Shown: positions 1 through 8,718 of the stretch, piece by piece | Layout: every line of letters begins with the position of its first letter | Position numbering within the stretch: position 1 is the first letter of the stretch | Assembly: GCF_001981525.1 (NCBI RefSeq) | Contig: NZ_MPSB01000001.1 | Span: forward strand, 186,001 to 250,000 | Length of the DNA: 64,000 bases | Direction of reading: 5' to 3' | Source: Sphingomonas jeddahensis | GTDB taxonomy: Bacteria > Pseudomonadota > Alphaproteobacteria > Sphingomonadales > Sphingomonadaceae | Notes under the pieces: generated by a model | What the model saw: the letters and a program-made list of their open reading frames with translations, nothing else | Databases searched by the model: none | What the model was told of the DNA's origin: nothing | Position numbers and translations under genes: made by a program

Positions 1-98
1 CCGTCATTCCCGCGGAGGCGGGAATCGATAAGCACCAGCGCTGAGTATAGAGCGGAGACGTCCGAGTTTATGGATCCCCGCCTCCGCGGGGATGACGG
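1..98. repeat. Imperfect palindromic REP-like element
   Basis: Arms at 1-26 and 73-98 are inverted copies matching at 24 of 26 positions, around a core of about 46 bases. Each arm is itself palindromic (CCCGCGG...). The element ends just upstream of hisI and would fold strongly in RNA. Short palindromes of this type recur between genes elsewhere in the window. No gene is visible in this stretch. Confidence 0.75.
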
Positions 99-146
99 AT
101 GAGTCGGGCTGGTGATTCGTGCCTTCAGGACTGTAATGGCGGCGCC

Positions 147-509
147 ATGACCGACCCACGCGAAGCTGGCCTCACCCTCGATCCGAAGTACGATGCCGCC
201 GGCCTCGTCACTGCCGTGGTGACGGACGTCGCCACCGGCGAGGTGCTGATGCTGGCGCATATGAATGCCGAAGCGCTAACGGCGACTCGCGCTAGCGGGA
301 AGGCGACCTTCTGGTCGCGTAGCCGCCAGGCTTTGTGGGTGAAGGGCGAGACTTCGGGGCATTTCCTTAGCGTTCGCGAGTTGCGCATCGACTGTGACCA
401 GGATGCGATCTGGGTGATCGCCGAGCCTGCCGGCCCCGCCTGTCACACCGGCGCACGTTCCTGTTTCTATCGCCGTATCACGGAGGAAGGGCTGGAGCGC
501 GTGGGTTGA
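147..509 (+). CDS. hisI: Phosphoribosyl-AMP cyclohydrolase
   Basis: Third step of histidine synthesis: opens the purine ring of phosphoribosyl-AMP in the cytoplasm. The protein is 120 aa, the usual length of the stand-alone HisI of proteobacteria, with no HisE domain fused. Visible family motifs are the WSRSRQ block near residue 56, the metal-binding DCDQD block (D82, D84, D86, with C83), and C99 and C106 in HTGARSC, which with C83 are the expected zinc ligands. I chose the ATG at 147 because homologues start just before this point and the upstream extension to 99 has no family resemblance and enters the palindrome. Its stop overlaps the next gene by four bases. No other his gene lies nearby. 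Confidence 0.95.
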   Translation: MTDPREAGLTLDPKYDAAGLVTAVVTDVATGEVLMLAHMNAEALTATRASGKATFWSRSRQALWVKGETSGHFLSVRELRIDCDQDAIWVIAEPAGPACHTGARSCFYRRITEEGLERVG

Positions 510-991
510 GATATGTGGCGCTGGCGCTGCTGCTTGCCGCCTGCGGCCAACCGGCGCCCGATCCCGCGCGACCGGAGGAAGCCGGCGCTGCGTTGGAGCA
601 GGCGGCCCTGAAAGCCGGGATTGTCGCCGACCCCGCCAATCTTAACCCTGTTGGGGCTTACGCCTCCGAGACGGATCGGGTGTGCATCGTGCCGCACAAC
701 AAGGATTATCGGATCGGCGCCAGCGTTGAATATGGCGAGGGGCAAAGCTGTATCGCACGCGGCGTCGCATCCGGCCGCGACACGTTGCAGATCGACTTCG
801 GGGAGGATTGCCGCTTCGAGGCTGGCGTGGAGGGTGGGCGGGTCGTTTTTCCGGCCGTGCTCCCCCCCGCGTGTGATCGGCGCTGCACCGGGCGTGCTAC
901 GCTTACCGCCATCAACGCCAGCTTGCTCAGCAGCGCCGAAGCGGAAGCGCGGGCTATGCGCGCGCCTGACGGGGAGCCGCTCTGCAGTTGA
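506..991 (+). CDS. Small lipoprotein of unknown function
   Basis: A 161-aa product with a short hydrophobic N-terminus and lipobox LLAAC, putting the lipidated Cys at residue 13, so it should be an outer- or inner-membrane lipoprotein facing the periplasm. The mature part has five further cysteines and no domain I recognise. The start is a TTG embedded in the hisI stop (TTGA overlap); a GTG at 515 is an alternative but would shorten the signal peptide to about ten residues. The overlap implies translational coupling to hisI. Function unknown; the pairing may only reflect shared transcription. Confidence 0.7.
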   Translation: MRYVALALLLAACGQPAPDPARPEEAGAALEQAALKAGIVADPANLNPVGAYASETDRVCIVPHNKDYRIGASVEYGEGQSCIARGVASGRDTLQIDFGEDCRFEAGVEGGRVVFPAVLPPACDRRCTGRATLTAINASLLSSAEAEARAMRAPDGEPLCS

Positions 992-1023
992 CGTTCACGT
1001 AAGCGGTAGGTAAACCGCCGGTC

Positions 1024-1437
1024 ATGTCGGTTGCTGGCGTCTTTGACTCGCTCCCGCCTCGCGCGGATCGCACGCATTTTACCATCACTGATCTCGCGTT
1101 GGAGTTCGGCGTGACCCCGCGTGCGCTGCGCTTCTACGAGGACGAGGGGCTGATTGCCCCCGACCGGCGCGGCACCGCGCGTATCTATTCGCATCGTGAT
1201 CGTGCGCGGCTTGCCTGGATCCTGCGTGGCAAGCGTGTCGGGTTCAGCCTGGCCGAGATCCGCGAGATGATCGACCTCTACGACATCGGGGACGGCCGCA
1301 ACACGCAACGCTCCGTGACGATCGCGCGATGTCGCTCCCGGATCGATGCCCTCAACGCGCAGAAGCGCGACATCGACGATGCGATTGCCGAACTCGACGA
1401 GTTCGTCGCCCTACTCGAACAACCCGATAAGGACTGA
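1024..1437 (+). CDS. MerR-family transcriptional regulator
   Basis: A 137-aa DNA-binding regulator. The MerR winged helix-turn-helix covers about residues 18-85 (TITDLALEFGVTPRALRFYE is the recognition segment), followed by a C-terminal coiled-coil dimerisation helix rich in charged residues. There is no C-terminal cysteine cluster, so metal sensing is unlikely. It sits five bases upstream of an acyl-CoA dehydrogenase in the same direction. MerR proteins of this size (LiuR/SoxR-like relatives) commonly control acyl-CoA catabolic genes in proteobacteria, so control of the neighbour is the natural inference. The effector is not visible from sequence. Confidence 0.88.
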   Translation: MSVAGVFDSLPPRADRTHFTITDLALEFGVTPRALRFYEDEGLIAPDRRGTARIYSHRDRARLAWILRGKRVGFSLAEIREMIDLYDIGDGRNTQRSVTIARCRSRIDALNAQKRDIDDAIAELDEFVALLEQPDKD

Positions 1438-1441
1438 TCCC

Positions 1442-3238
1442 ATGCCGCAATACACCCCGCCGGTGCGCGACACGCGCTTCGTTCTCGAGCATGTCGTCGG
1501 CCTGAGCGGCCATGCGAACGTGCCCGGCTTCGCCAACGCCACGCCCGATACGGTCGACGCGGTGCTGGAGGAGGGCGGGCGCTTCGTTGCCGAGGTGCTG
1601 TTCCCCATCAACCAGTCGGGCGATCAGGAAGGGTGCACCCGGCACGACGACGGATCGGTAACGACCCCGGCGGGCTTCAAGGAAGCGTACAAGCAGTTCG
1701 TCGAGTCGGGCTGGGGCACACTGTCGGCGCCGGAAGCGTTCGGCGGACAGGGGATGCCGCACGTCGTCTCGACCGCGTTCCAGGAATATATGATCTCGGC
1801 CAACATGGCGTTCGCCATGTATCCGGGCCTGTCGCATGGCGCGATCGCGGCGCTGGTCGCCAAGGGTTCGCCCGAGCAGCAGGAAAAGTACCTGCCCAAG
1901 ATGGTGTCGGGCGAGTGGGGCGGCACCATGAACCTGACCGAGCCGCAGTGCGGCACCGACCTTGGCCTGATCCGTACCCGCGCCGAGCCGCAGGGCGATG
2001 GATCGTACAAGATCACCGGCACCAAGATCTTCATCTCGGCCGGTGAGCACGACCTCACCGACAATATCATCCACCTGGTGCTCGCCAAGACGCCGGGCGC
2101 GCCGGATAGCTCGAAGGGCATCAGCCTGTTCGTGGTGCCCAAAGTTATGGTGAACGATGACGGTTCGCTGGGTGAGCGCAACGCGGTGTCGTGCGGATCG
2201 ATCGAGCACAAGATGGGCATCCACGGCAATTCCACCTGCGTGCTGAACTATGACGGCGCGACCGGCTGGCTGGTTGGCGAGGAGATGAAGGGCCTTGCCG
2301 CGATGTTCATCATGATGAACGCAGCTCGGCTCGGCGTTGGCCTGCAGGGCCTCGGCGTGGCGGAGACGGCGTATCAGAACGCGGTGCAATATGCCGAGGA
2401 CCGCCGGCAGGGCCGGGCGCTGACCGGGGCGGCTGAGCCCGAGGAGAAGGCGGATACCTTGTTCGTCCATCCGGATGTTCGCCGCATGCTGATGAACGCC
2501 AAGGCTTGGACCGAAGGGCTGCGCGCGCTGTGCCTGTGGGGCGCGCTTCAGGTCGACCTGGAGCACAATGCCGAGGACGAGGCGGCGCGGCAGGAGGCGG
2601 CGGACCTGATCGGGCTGCTCACCCCCGTCATCAAGGGTGTTGGCACCGACAAAGGCTATCAGGTCGCGACCGACGCGCAGCAGGTCTATGGCGGGCACGG
2701 CTACATCCAGGAATGGGGGATGGAGCAATATGTCCGCGATGCCCGCATCGCGATGATCTACGAAGGCACCAATGGCGTGCAGGCGATGGACCTGGTCGGC
2801 CGTAAGCTGGCGATGAACGGTGGGCGCGCGATCCAGCTGTTCTTCAAGGTGGTCACGGAGGAATGTGCGGCGGCCAAGAGCGGGCCTGCGGCGGAGTTCG
2901 CCGGGCGGCTGGAGAAGGCGTTGGGCGAGCTCCAGGCGGCGACCATGTGGTTCATGGGGAACATCAGCAACCCGAACAACATCGGCGCGGGCGCGGTACC
3001 GTACATGCATCTGCTAGGCGTGGTTGCCACCGGCCTGATGTGGCTGCGCATGGCTGTCGCCGCGGCGGCGCTGAAGGAAGCTGGCGAGGGCGATGCCGCG
3101 TTCCTCGACGCGAAGCTGGTGACGGCGCGCTTCTTCGCCGAGCGCGTGCTGCCGGAAGCCGGATCGTACCGCCGCCAGATCGAGGGCGGGGCCGAGGCGC
3201 TGATGGCACTGCCGCCGGAGATGTTCCGCGCGGCGTGA
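1442..3238 (+). CDS. Acyl-CoA dehydrogenase, long form (DmdC/FadE-like)
   Basis: FAD-dependent dehydrogenation of an acyl-CoA to the 2-enoyl-CoA. At 598 aa it belongs to the long class with an extra C-terminal domain (about residues 470-598), not the 380-aa classical class. Visible are the FAD/substrate-binding motif around PQCGTDLGLIRTRA, the hinge GTKIFIS, and the catalytic-base segment IYEGTNGVQ with Glu at residue 441. The same subfamily contains 3-methylmercaptopropionyl-CoA dehydrogenase (DmdC), but many members are generic fatty acyl-CoA enzymes, so the substrate is left open. The ATG at 1442 follows an AAGGA ribosome site and lies five bases after the MerR gene, suggesting one transcript. 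Confidence 0.9.
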   Translation: MPQYTPPVRDTRFVLEHVVGLSGHANVPGFANATPDTVDAVLEEGGRFVAEVLFPINQSGDQEGCTRHDDGSVTTPAGFKEAYKQFVESGWGTLSAPEAFGGQGMPHVVSTAFQEYMISANMAFAMYPGLSHGAIAALVAKGSPEQQEKYLPKMVSGEWGGTMNLTEPQCGTDLGLIRTRAEPQGDGSYKITGTKIFISAGEHDLTDNIIHLVLAKTPGAPDSSKGISLFVVPKVMVNDDGSLGERNAVSCGSIEHKMGIHGNSTCVLNYDGATGWLVGEEMKGLAAMFIMMNAARLGVGLQGLGVAETAYQNAVQYAEDRRQGRALTGAAEPEEKADTLFVHPDVRRMLMNAKAWTEGLRALCLWGALQVDLEHNAEDEAARQEAADLIGLLTPVIKGVGTDKGYQVATDAQQVYGGHGYIQEWGMEQYVRDARIAMIYEGTNGVQAMDLVGRKLAMNGGRAIQLFFKVVTEECAAAKSGPAAEFAGRLEKALGELQAATMWFMGNISNPNNIGAGAVPYMHLLGVVATGLMWLRMAVAAAALKEAGEGDAAFLDAKLVTARFFAERVLPEAGSYRRQIEGGAEALMALPPEMFRAA

Positions 3239-3247
3239 GATCTTCGA

Positions 3248-3278
3248 TCGGTGGAGAGGCGGGGCGCCTCTCCACCGA
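3248..3278. terminator. Hairpin between convergent genes
   Basis: Perfect 13-bp stem (TCGGTGGAGAGGC / GCCTCTCCACCGA) with a five-base loop, lying between the stop of the acyl-CoA dehydrogenase on the plus strand and the stop of the I78 inhibitor gene on the minus strand. There is no clean T run on either side, so termination efficiency is uncertain, but position and stability suit a bidirectional terminator. Confidence 0.6.
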
Positions 3279-3283
3279 CGATC

Positions 3284-3553
3284 TTACCCGCAGGACAGTT
3301 TGACGATCGTGCCGGCTTCGTCGGTTTCGATGTTCAACCGATCTTCGCGATAATCCATGGTGAGCGCGGCACCTGGGCCGTAGCTGCGCACTGCCGCGGC
3401 GCCAGCGCGCTTCTTGGCGTCAGCCTCGTTAGCCGCCAGCGGCTTGCCGACGAGATTTTGCACTGCCGTTGCATCGCACTTGCCACCCGCCGGAGCGGAA
3501 TTCGTCGTTGCACAGGCGCCAAGTGCCAGCGCCGCCATCACGATCATCTTCAT
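3284..3553 (-). CDS. I78-family peptidase inhibitor lipoprotein
   Basis: An 89-aa secreted protein. The N-terminus is a lipoprotein signal (LALGAC, Cys at residue 14). The mature part carries the I78 signature: CDATAVQNLVGKP near the start, a central RAGAAAVRSYGPG, and the strand MDYREDRLNIETD, ending in a paired Cys near the C-terminus. I78 proteins are fungal- and bacterial-type serine protease inhibitors of the potato-inhibitor-I fold; in proteobacteria their targets are mostly unknown. Its ATG overlaps the stop of ribonuclease D by four bases, so it is translated from the same message downstream of rnd. Confidence 0.85.
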   Translation of the reverse strand: MKMIVMAALALGACATTNSAPAGGKCDATAVQNLVGKPLAANEADAKKRAGAAAVRSYGPGAALTMDYREDRLNIETDEAGTIVKLSCG

Positions 3554-4725
3554 GCTTCGATCTCCGTCCGGGTCATCTTGAGCTTGCCGCCGACGACCGC
3601 GAAGCCCAGCCTGCCCTCGACCAGATCGAGCGCATCACGGCCGAACTGATCGAATCGCCAGCCTTCGAGGATCGCGAGATTGTCGCGCGTACCGGCGGCC
3701 AGTGCCTCCAGCTCCTCGCCGCGCGCGAGCAGCCGCGGCGCGACGTCAATATCGCGGGCGCGGATCTTGAGCAGCAGCTTGAGCAGATCGGCGACCAGCG
3801 ATCCGTCTTTGCCAAGCCCGGGCTTGCGATCCTCGCGGGGGGGCATTTCCTCGGCGGAGAGCGGCTCGGCGCTCTCGATCGCCGTCATCAGCCGCTTGCC
3901 GATGTCGTTCGACGCCCAGGTCGCTGACAGGCCGCGCACCTTGGACAGATCGGCCTGCTTCTTCGGTGGGTGGCCGGCGAGGTCAGCGATCGTCTCGTCC
4001 TTGACGATGCGGCCGCGCGGCAGATCCTTGCCCCGCGCCTCGACCTCGCGCCACCGCGCGATCGCCTTGAGGCGGCCGAGTACGTCAGGCCGCCTGCCGG
4101 AAATGCGCACGCGCTTCCACGCGAGATCGGGATCGTTGGCGTAGTTCGACGGATCGGAGATACGCTCCATCTCCTGGTCAAGCCACGCGCCGCGCCCGGT
4201 CTTCTTCAGCCGTTCCAACATCTTGGGGAAAATCCTGGAAAGATGCGTCACGTCGCCGATCGCATAATCCACCTGGCGCTGATCGAGCGGGCGGCGCGAC
4301 CAGTCGGTAAAGCGTGCGCCCTTGTCGACCGCGATTCCCAGCCAGCTGTCGACCAGGTTGGAATAACCGATCTGCTCGCCCTGGCCGAGCGCCATTGCCG
4401 CCACCTGCGTGTCGAACATCGGATGCGGGGTCTTGCCGGTCAGGTTGTAGATGATCTCGATATCCTGCCCGCCGGCATGGAAGACCTTCAGCACATCCTC
4501 ATTGTTGACGAGCAGGTCGAGCAAAGGCTGCATGTCGAGCCCCGGCGTCATCGGGTCGATCGCCGCGGCTTCCTCGGTATCGGCGATCTGGATCAGGCAG
4601 AGTTCCGGCCAATAAGTGTTCTCGCGCATGAACTCCGTGTCGACGCACACAAAGGGGGCATCGGCGAGGCGGGCGCACAGATTGGCGAGCGTGGCGCTGT
4701 CGGTGATAAGCGGGTGAACATGCAT
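3550..4725 (-). CDS. rnd: Ribonuclease D
   Basis: 3'-5' exoribonuclease that trims tRNA precursors and other stable RNAs. The protein is 391 aa, typical of alphaproteobacterial RNase D. DEDD exonuclease motifs are visible: D29 and E31 in VCVDTEF (Exo I), HAGGQDIEI (Exo II) and DYAIGDVTHL (Exo III). An HRDC domain follows at about residues 205-285, and the C-terminal third resembles a degenerate second HRDC. It is divergent from aspS; the I78 inhibitor gene overlaps its stop. Confidence 0.95.
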   Translation of the reverse strand: MHVHPLITDSATLANLCARLADAPFVCVDTEFMRENTYWPELCLIQIADTEEAAAIDPMTPGLDMQPLLDLLVNNEDVLKVFHAGGQDIEIIYNLTGKTPHPMFDTQVAAMALGQGEQIGYSNLVDSWLGIAVDKGARFTDWSRRPLDQRQVDYAIGDVTHLSRIFPKMLERLKKTGRGAWLDQEMERISDPSNYANDPDLAWKRVRISGRRPDVLGRLKAIARWREVEARGKDLPRGRIVKDETIADLAGHPPKKQADLSKVRGLSATWASNDIGKRLMTAIESAEPLSAEEMPPREDRKPGLGKDGSLVADLLKLLLKIRARDIDVAPRLLARGEELEALAAGTRDNLAILEGWRFDQFGRDALDLVEGRLGFAVVGGKLKMTRTEIEA

Positions 4726-4805
4726 AAGCGCGGCTCCTTAGCTCCACGCGCGCGCCTTGACAAAGAGGGGATGGAAGGGGAGGGGCGCGGGCCATCTCCT
4801 AACCC

Positions 4806-4884
4806 GTCATCCCAGCGGAAGCTGGGATCTCGTGGTAGGAAGCGCACCCTTTCCGCACGAGACCCCAGCTTCCGCTGGGGTGAC
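4806..4884. repeat. Inverted repeat between rnd and aspS
   Basis: Arms at 4806-4833 and 4857-4884 are inverted copies matching at 26 of 28 positions around a 23-base core, and each arm contains the palindrome CCAGCGGAAGCTGG. It lies in the leader of aspS, 14 bases before its start codon, so it could affect aspS mRNA, although repeats of this form are generally dispersed elements. No gene is seen in the rest of this intergenic stretch. Confidence 0.75.
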
Positions 4885-4898
4885 GAGAGAAACGAGAC

Positions 4899-6722
4899 AT
4901 GCACGCCTATCGCTCGCACAATTGCGCCCAGCTCGACGCCGATCAGGTCGGCAACGAGGTCCGCCTGTCCGGCTGGATTCACCGCAAGCGCGATCACGGC
5001 GGCGTGCTCTTCGTCGATTTGCGCGATCATTACGGGATCACCCAGATCGTCGCCGACAGCGATTCGCCCGCGCTGCCGGTGCTGGAATCGCTGCGTGTCG
5101 AGTCGGTCATCACGATCGACGGCACGGTTAAGGCGCGCTCCGAAGCGACGGTGAACCCGAACCTTGCCACCGGCGAGATCGAGGTGTTCGCCCGCGCTGT
5201 GACGGTGCAGAGCCAGGCGCAGGAACTGCCGATGCCGGTCGCCGGCGAGCAGGATTACCCGGAGGAGATCCGCCTGCGCTACCGCTTCCTCGATCTTCGT
5301 CGCGAGAAGCTGCACGCCAACATCATGCTGCGATCGAAGGTAATTTCCTCGATCCGCGGCCGCATGGTCGATCAGGGCTTCACCGAATTCCAGACGCCGA
5401 TCCTCACCGCCTCCTCGCCCGAGGGCGCGCGCGATTATCTGGTCCCCAGCCGCGTGCATCCAGGCAAGTTCTACGCGCTCCCGCAGGCGCCGCAGATGTT
5501 CAAGCAGCTGCTGATGGTCGCCGGCTTCGACCGCTATTTCCAGATCGCGCCCTGTTTCCGCGACGAGGACGCCCGCGCCGATCGCTCGCCCGGTGAGTTC
5601 TACCAGCTCGATTTCGAGATGAGCTATGTCACGCAGGAGGATGTGTTCGCTGCCATCGAGCCGGTGCTGCACGGCGTATTCGAGGAATTCGCGGACTGGC
5701 AGGGCAAGGGCCGCACCGTCAGCCCGTTGCCGTTCAAGCGCATCCCGTATCGCGAATCGATGCTGAAATACGGCAATGATAAACCCGATCTGCGCAACCC
5801 GATCGAGATCAACGACGTGTCGGGCTATTTCTCCGGCTCGGGCTTCGGCCGCTTTGCCTCGATCGTCGAGGCCGGCGACGTGGTCCGCGCGATTCCCGCG
5901 CCGAATACTGCCGACAAGAGCCGGAAGTTCTTCGACGACATGAACGCCTGGGCGCAGAGTGAGGGCTTCGCTGGCCTCGGCTATGCGACCCGCAAGGGCG
6001 GTGAGTTCGGCGGCCCGATCGCCAAGAACCACGGCGACATCGGCATGCGTGAGCTTGCCGAAGCGCTTGGCCTGGGCCCCGACGACGGCGTGTTCTTCGC
6101 CGCCGGCAAGGAGGCGCAGGCCGCCAAGCTCGCGGGCCTCGCCCGCACCCGCGTCGCCGAGCAGCTCGACCTCATCGACAAGAGCCGCTTCGAATTCTGC
6201 TGGATCGTCGACTTCCCAATGTTCGAGTACGATGACGAAGCGAAGAAGGTCGACTTCAGCCACAATCCCTTCTCGATGCCGCAGGGCGAAATGGAGGCGC
6301 TGGAGAGCAAGGACCCGCTCGACATCCTCGCCTATCAATACGACATCGTCTGCAACGGCATCGAATTGTCGTCGGGCGCGATCCGGAACCATCGCCCGGA
6401 GATCATGTACAAGGCGTTCGAGATCGCTGGCTACAGCCAGGCCGATGTCGACACCAACTTCGCCGGCATGATCAACGCGTTCAAATACGGCGCGCCGCCG
6501 CACGGTGGCTCCGCGCCGGGCATCGACCGTATCGTCATGCTGCTCGCGGACGAGCCGAACATCCGCGAGGTGATCGTCTTTCCGATGACGCAAAAGGCGG
6601 AAGACCTGATGATGGGCGCGCCGAACTTCGCCACGGCCAAGCAGTTGAAGGAACTGAACCTGCGCTCGACCGCGGATCAGCCCAAGGATGTCGCCAAGTC
6701 GGTCACCCCCGACGCCGGCTGA
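4899..6722 (+). CDS. aspS: Aspartyl-tRNA synthetase
   Basis: Class II synthetase charging tRNA-Asp with aspartate. The protein is 607 aa, the bacterial length with an N-terminal OB-fold anticodon-binding domain (about 1-110), the catalytic core and an inserted GAD domain in the middle (about 290-410). Motif 2 ([10 protein letters not shown]) and motif 3 (GIDRIVMLL) are clear. Residue His33 in the RKRDHGG loop is the residue type associated with non-discriminating AspRS in Pseudomonas; if so the enzyme also makes Asp-tRNA-Asn for conversion by GatCAB. That is inference from one loop. Confidence 0.97.
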   Translation: MHAYRSHNCAQLDADQVGNEVRLSGWIHRKRDHGGVLFVDLRDHYGITQIVADSDSPALPVLESLRVESVITIDGTVKARSEATVNPNLATGEIEVFARAVTVQSQAQELPMPVAGEQDYPEEIRLRYRFLDLRREKLHANIMLRSKVISSIRGRMVDQGFTEFQTPILTASSPEGARDYLVPSRVHPGKFYALPQAPQMFKQLLMVAGFDRYFQIAPCFRDEDARADRSPGEFYQLDFEMSYVTQEDVFAAIEPVLHGVFEEFADWQGKGRTVSPLPFKRIPYRESMLKYGNDKPDLRNPIEINDVSGYFSGSGFGRFASIVEAGDVVRAIPAPNTADKSRKFFDDMNAWAQSEGFAGLGYATRKGGEFGGPIAKNHGDIGMRELAEALGLGPDDGVFFAAGKEAQAAKLAGLARTRVAEQLDLIDKSRFEFCWIVDFPMFEYDDEAKKVDFSHNPFSMPQGEMEALESKDPLDILAYQYDIVCNGIELSSGAIRNHRPEIMYKAFEIAGYSQADVDTNFAGMINAFKYGAPPHGGSAPGIDRIVMLLADEPNIREVIVFPMTQKAEDLMMGAPNFATAKQLKELNLRSTADQPKDVAKSVTPDAG

Positions 6723-6759
6723 ATTGGGAACCAGGGGGCGGCGCAAGCGCTAAGCGTTT

Positions 6760-7239
6760 ATGTCGTTGACCGCCTCGCGCGCCGCCCTGCTCCACGTCGC
6801 CCTTCAGGATCTTCGCGCCGGCAAGCAGTTGCTGATCGACCGACTAATGCCGCTGGCCGATGCGGCGTCCGATCCGGGATTGCAGGAAGTAATCGAGCGC
6901 GATCGCGCCAACGCCCGGCGGCACGCAGCGCGGCTCGACGACATGGCGGACCTTGCCGGCGCGCCGCACAACCTGTGGATGAGCGGCATCCTGGATGATG
7001 CCGAACGCGATGCTGACAGCCACATGCGCGGTCCGATCCTCGACACGGCGCTGATCGGGGCGCTGCGCAAGGCCAAGGCTGCGGAGCTTGTCTCGATCGA
7101 GACCGCCATGGCACTCGCTGGCAGTGAGTCGCCGACGATGCTGCCGGGCTTGTCCGCGAACCATGCCGAGGATCGCGCCGTCGAAACACGGCTCGCGCGA
7201 CTTCTTGGAACCATCGGCGGCCACATTCCGGTGGCGTGA
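6760..7239 (+). CDS. Ferritin-like DUF892 (YciE/YciF-type) protein
   Basis: A 159-aa soluble, almost wholly helical protein with a pattern of four amphipathic helices and spaced Glu/His residues (for example ERDRANARRHAARL and SIETAMALAG), as in the DUF892 ferritin-like family. Members are induced by stress in enterobacteria, and a diiron role is presumed rather than shown. The gene stands alone between aspS and fabD with no close ribosome-site consensus. Family assignment is by pattern, not by search. Confidence 0.6.
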   Translation: MSLTASRAALLHVALQDLRAGKQLLIDRLMPLADAASDPGLQEVIERDRANARRHAARLDDMADLAGAPHNLWMSGILDDAERDADSHMRGPILDTALIGALRKAKAAELVSIETAMALAGSESPTMLPGLSANHAEDRAVETRLARLLGTIGGHIPVA

Positions 7240-7327
7240 GCCGCCGCCACAGCACTTCAGTCAAGGCGGTTGACCCCGGCACCCGGACCCGCCTACCGCC
7301 CGCCTCCTCGATTTCAGGAGAGGCTCC

Positions 7328-8263
7328 ATGCGTGCGTTCATCTTCCCCGGACAAGGCAGCCAAGCCGTCGGCATGGGCCAGGCGCTTGCCGCATCGAGCG
7401 CGGCAGCGCGCGAAGTGTTCGGCGAGGTGGACGAGGCGCTTGGACAGAACCTGTTCCGACTGATGGTCGAGGGGCCAGCGGACGAACTGACGCTTACTGA
7501 AAATGCGCAAGCAGCGATCATGGCCAATGCCGTTGCCACCTTGCGCGTGCTGGAGCGGGAAGGCGGCGTGCGGCTGGCCGACAAGTCCGATTTCGTCGCT
7601 GGGCACAGCCTGGGCGAATATAGCGCCCTGTGCGCGGCGGGGGCGATCGACCTCACCACCACGGCGCGGCTGCTGAAGCTGCGCGGGCAGGCGATGCAGG
7701 CGGCGGTGCCGGTGGGCGAGGGCAGCATGGCGGCGCTGCTCGGCGCGGATCTCGACAAGGCGCAGGCGATCGCGGCGGCGGCGGCCGAGGGCGAGGTATG
7801 CACCGTCGCCAATGACAACGATCCCTCGCAGGTGGTGATTTCGGGCGCGAAGGCCGCGATCGATCGCGCGATCTCGATCGCCAAGGATCACGGGGCTAAG
7901 CGCGCTGTTGCGCTGCCGGTGTCCGCGCCGTTCCACTGCCCGCTGATGCAGCCGGCGGCGGACGCGATGGAAAAGGCGCTGGCGGACGCGCGCGTCTCGG
8001 CGCCGCTGGTGCCCGTCTATGCCAATGTCATTGCCGCGCCGGCGAGCGACCCCGACACGATCCGCCGACTGCTGGTGGAGCAGGTGACGGGCATGGTGCG
8101 CTGGCGCGAATCGGTGCTGGCGATGGTGGAGGCGGGGGTGACCGAGTTCGTCGAGTTCGGCGGCAAGGTGTTGACCCCGATGGTCAAGCGCATCGCGCCG
8201 GATGCGAATGCGGTGAGCGTGGTTTCGATGGACGACATCGAGGGATTGTTGAAGACGTTGTAA
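7328..8263 (+). CDS. fabD: Malonyl-CoA:ACP transacylase
   Basis: Transfers malonate from CoA to acyl carrier protein to supply extender units for type II fatty acid synthesis. The protein is 311 aa. Motifs: GQGSQ at the N-terminus, nucleophile S94 in GHSLGEY, the catalytic His in SAPFHCPLM, and a C-terminal PMVKRI segment. It opens the cluster fabD-(GxxExxY gene)-fabG-acpP-fabF. A GGAGAGG ribosome site precedes the ATG. Confidence 0.96.
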   Translation: MRAFIFPGQGSQAVGMGQALAASSAAAREVFGEVDEALGQNLFRLMVEGPADELTLTENAQAAIMANAVATLRVLEREGGVRLADKSDFVAGHSLGEYSALCAAGAIDLTTTARLLKLRGQAMQAAVPVGEGSMAALLGADLDKAQAIAAAAAEGEVCTVANDNDPSQVVISGAKAAIDRAISIAKDHGAKRAVALPVSAPFHCPLMQPAADAMEKALADARVSAPLVPVYANVIAAPASDPDTIRRLLVEQVTGMVRWRESVLAMVEAGVTEFVEFGGKVLTPMVKRIAPDANAVSVVSMDDIEGLLKTL

Positions 8264-8265
8264 TT

Positions 8266-8718
8266 GGTTCTCACAGGGAGCGCAGAGGGCACAGAGAGGG
8301 CGCGATGAAGGATATCGATGCGATCAGCGGCGATGTCCTTGATCTATCAATCAGACTCCATCGTGATCTGGGTGCCGGGCTTCTTGAAAGCGTCTACGAG
8401 ACGGTTCTTGCCGAGTGGCTGGCGCGACGAGGATATAGGATCGCGCGCCAGCGCGCGATCGACATCACCTTTGACGGCATGCATATCGAAAGCGCCTTCC
8501 GGATTGATTTGTTGGTGGAAGAACGCGTGATTATTGAGATCAAATCGGTCGACCGCTTGCTCCCGGTTCATTCGAAGCAGATCCTGACCTACATGCGCCT
8601 GACCGGCCAACCGTTGGGTCTCCTGATCAACTTCGCAGGCGCGACGCTGAAGGAAGGATTCCGGCGGTTCGTCAATAGTCCGACCGTCTCTGCGTCCTCT
8701 GCGCTCTCTGTGAGAACC
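8266..8718. mobile_element. Putative inverted-repeat cassette carrying a GxxExxY gene
   Basis: Arms at 8266-8299 and 8685-8718 are inverted copies matching at 30 of 34 positions (GGTTCTCACAG.GAGCGCAGAGG...). They begin three bases after the fabD stop and end 24 bases before fabG, so they delimit a unit of about 450 bp with one gene inside. The left arm supplies the AGAGAGGG ribosome-binding-like tract for that gene, and the right arm encodes its last dozen residues. No target-site duplication is obvious. Reading this as a mobile or formerly mobile cassette is inference. Confidence 0.55.

Noticed and set aside
1352-3010. A 552-codon minus-strand frame over the acyl-CoA dehydrogenase
   Set aside because: Antisense shadow of a gene with clear catalytic motifs; Arg/Ala/His-rich translation without recognisable folds.
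4593-6746. A 717-codon open frame on the minus strand over aspS
   Set aside because: Lies antisense to a certain aspS gene; long antisense frames are expected at this GC content, and the translation has no domain pattern.
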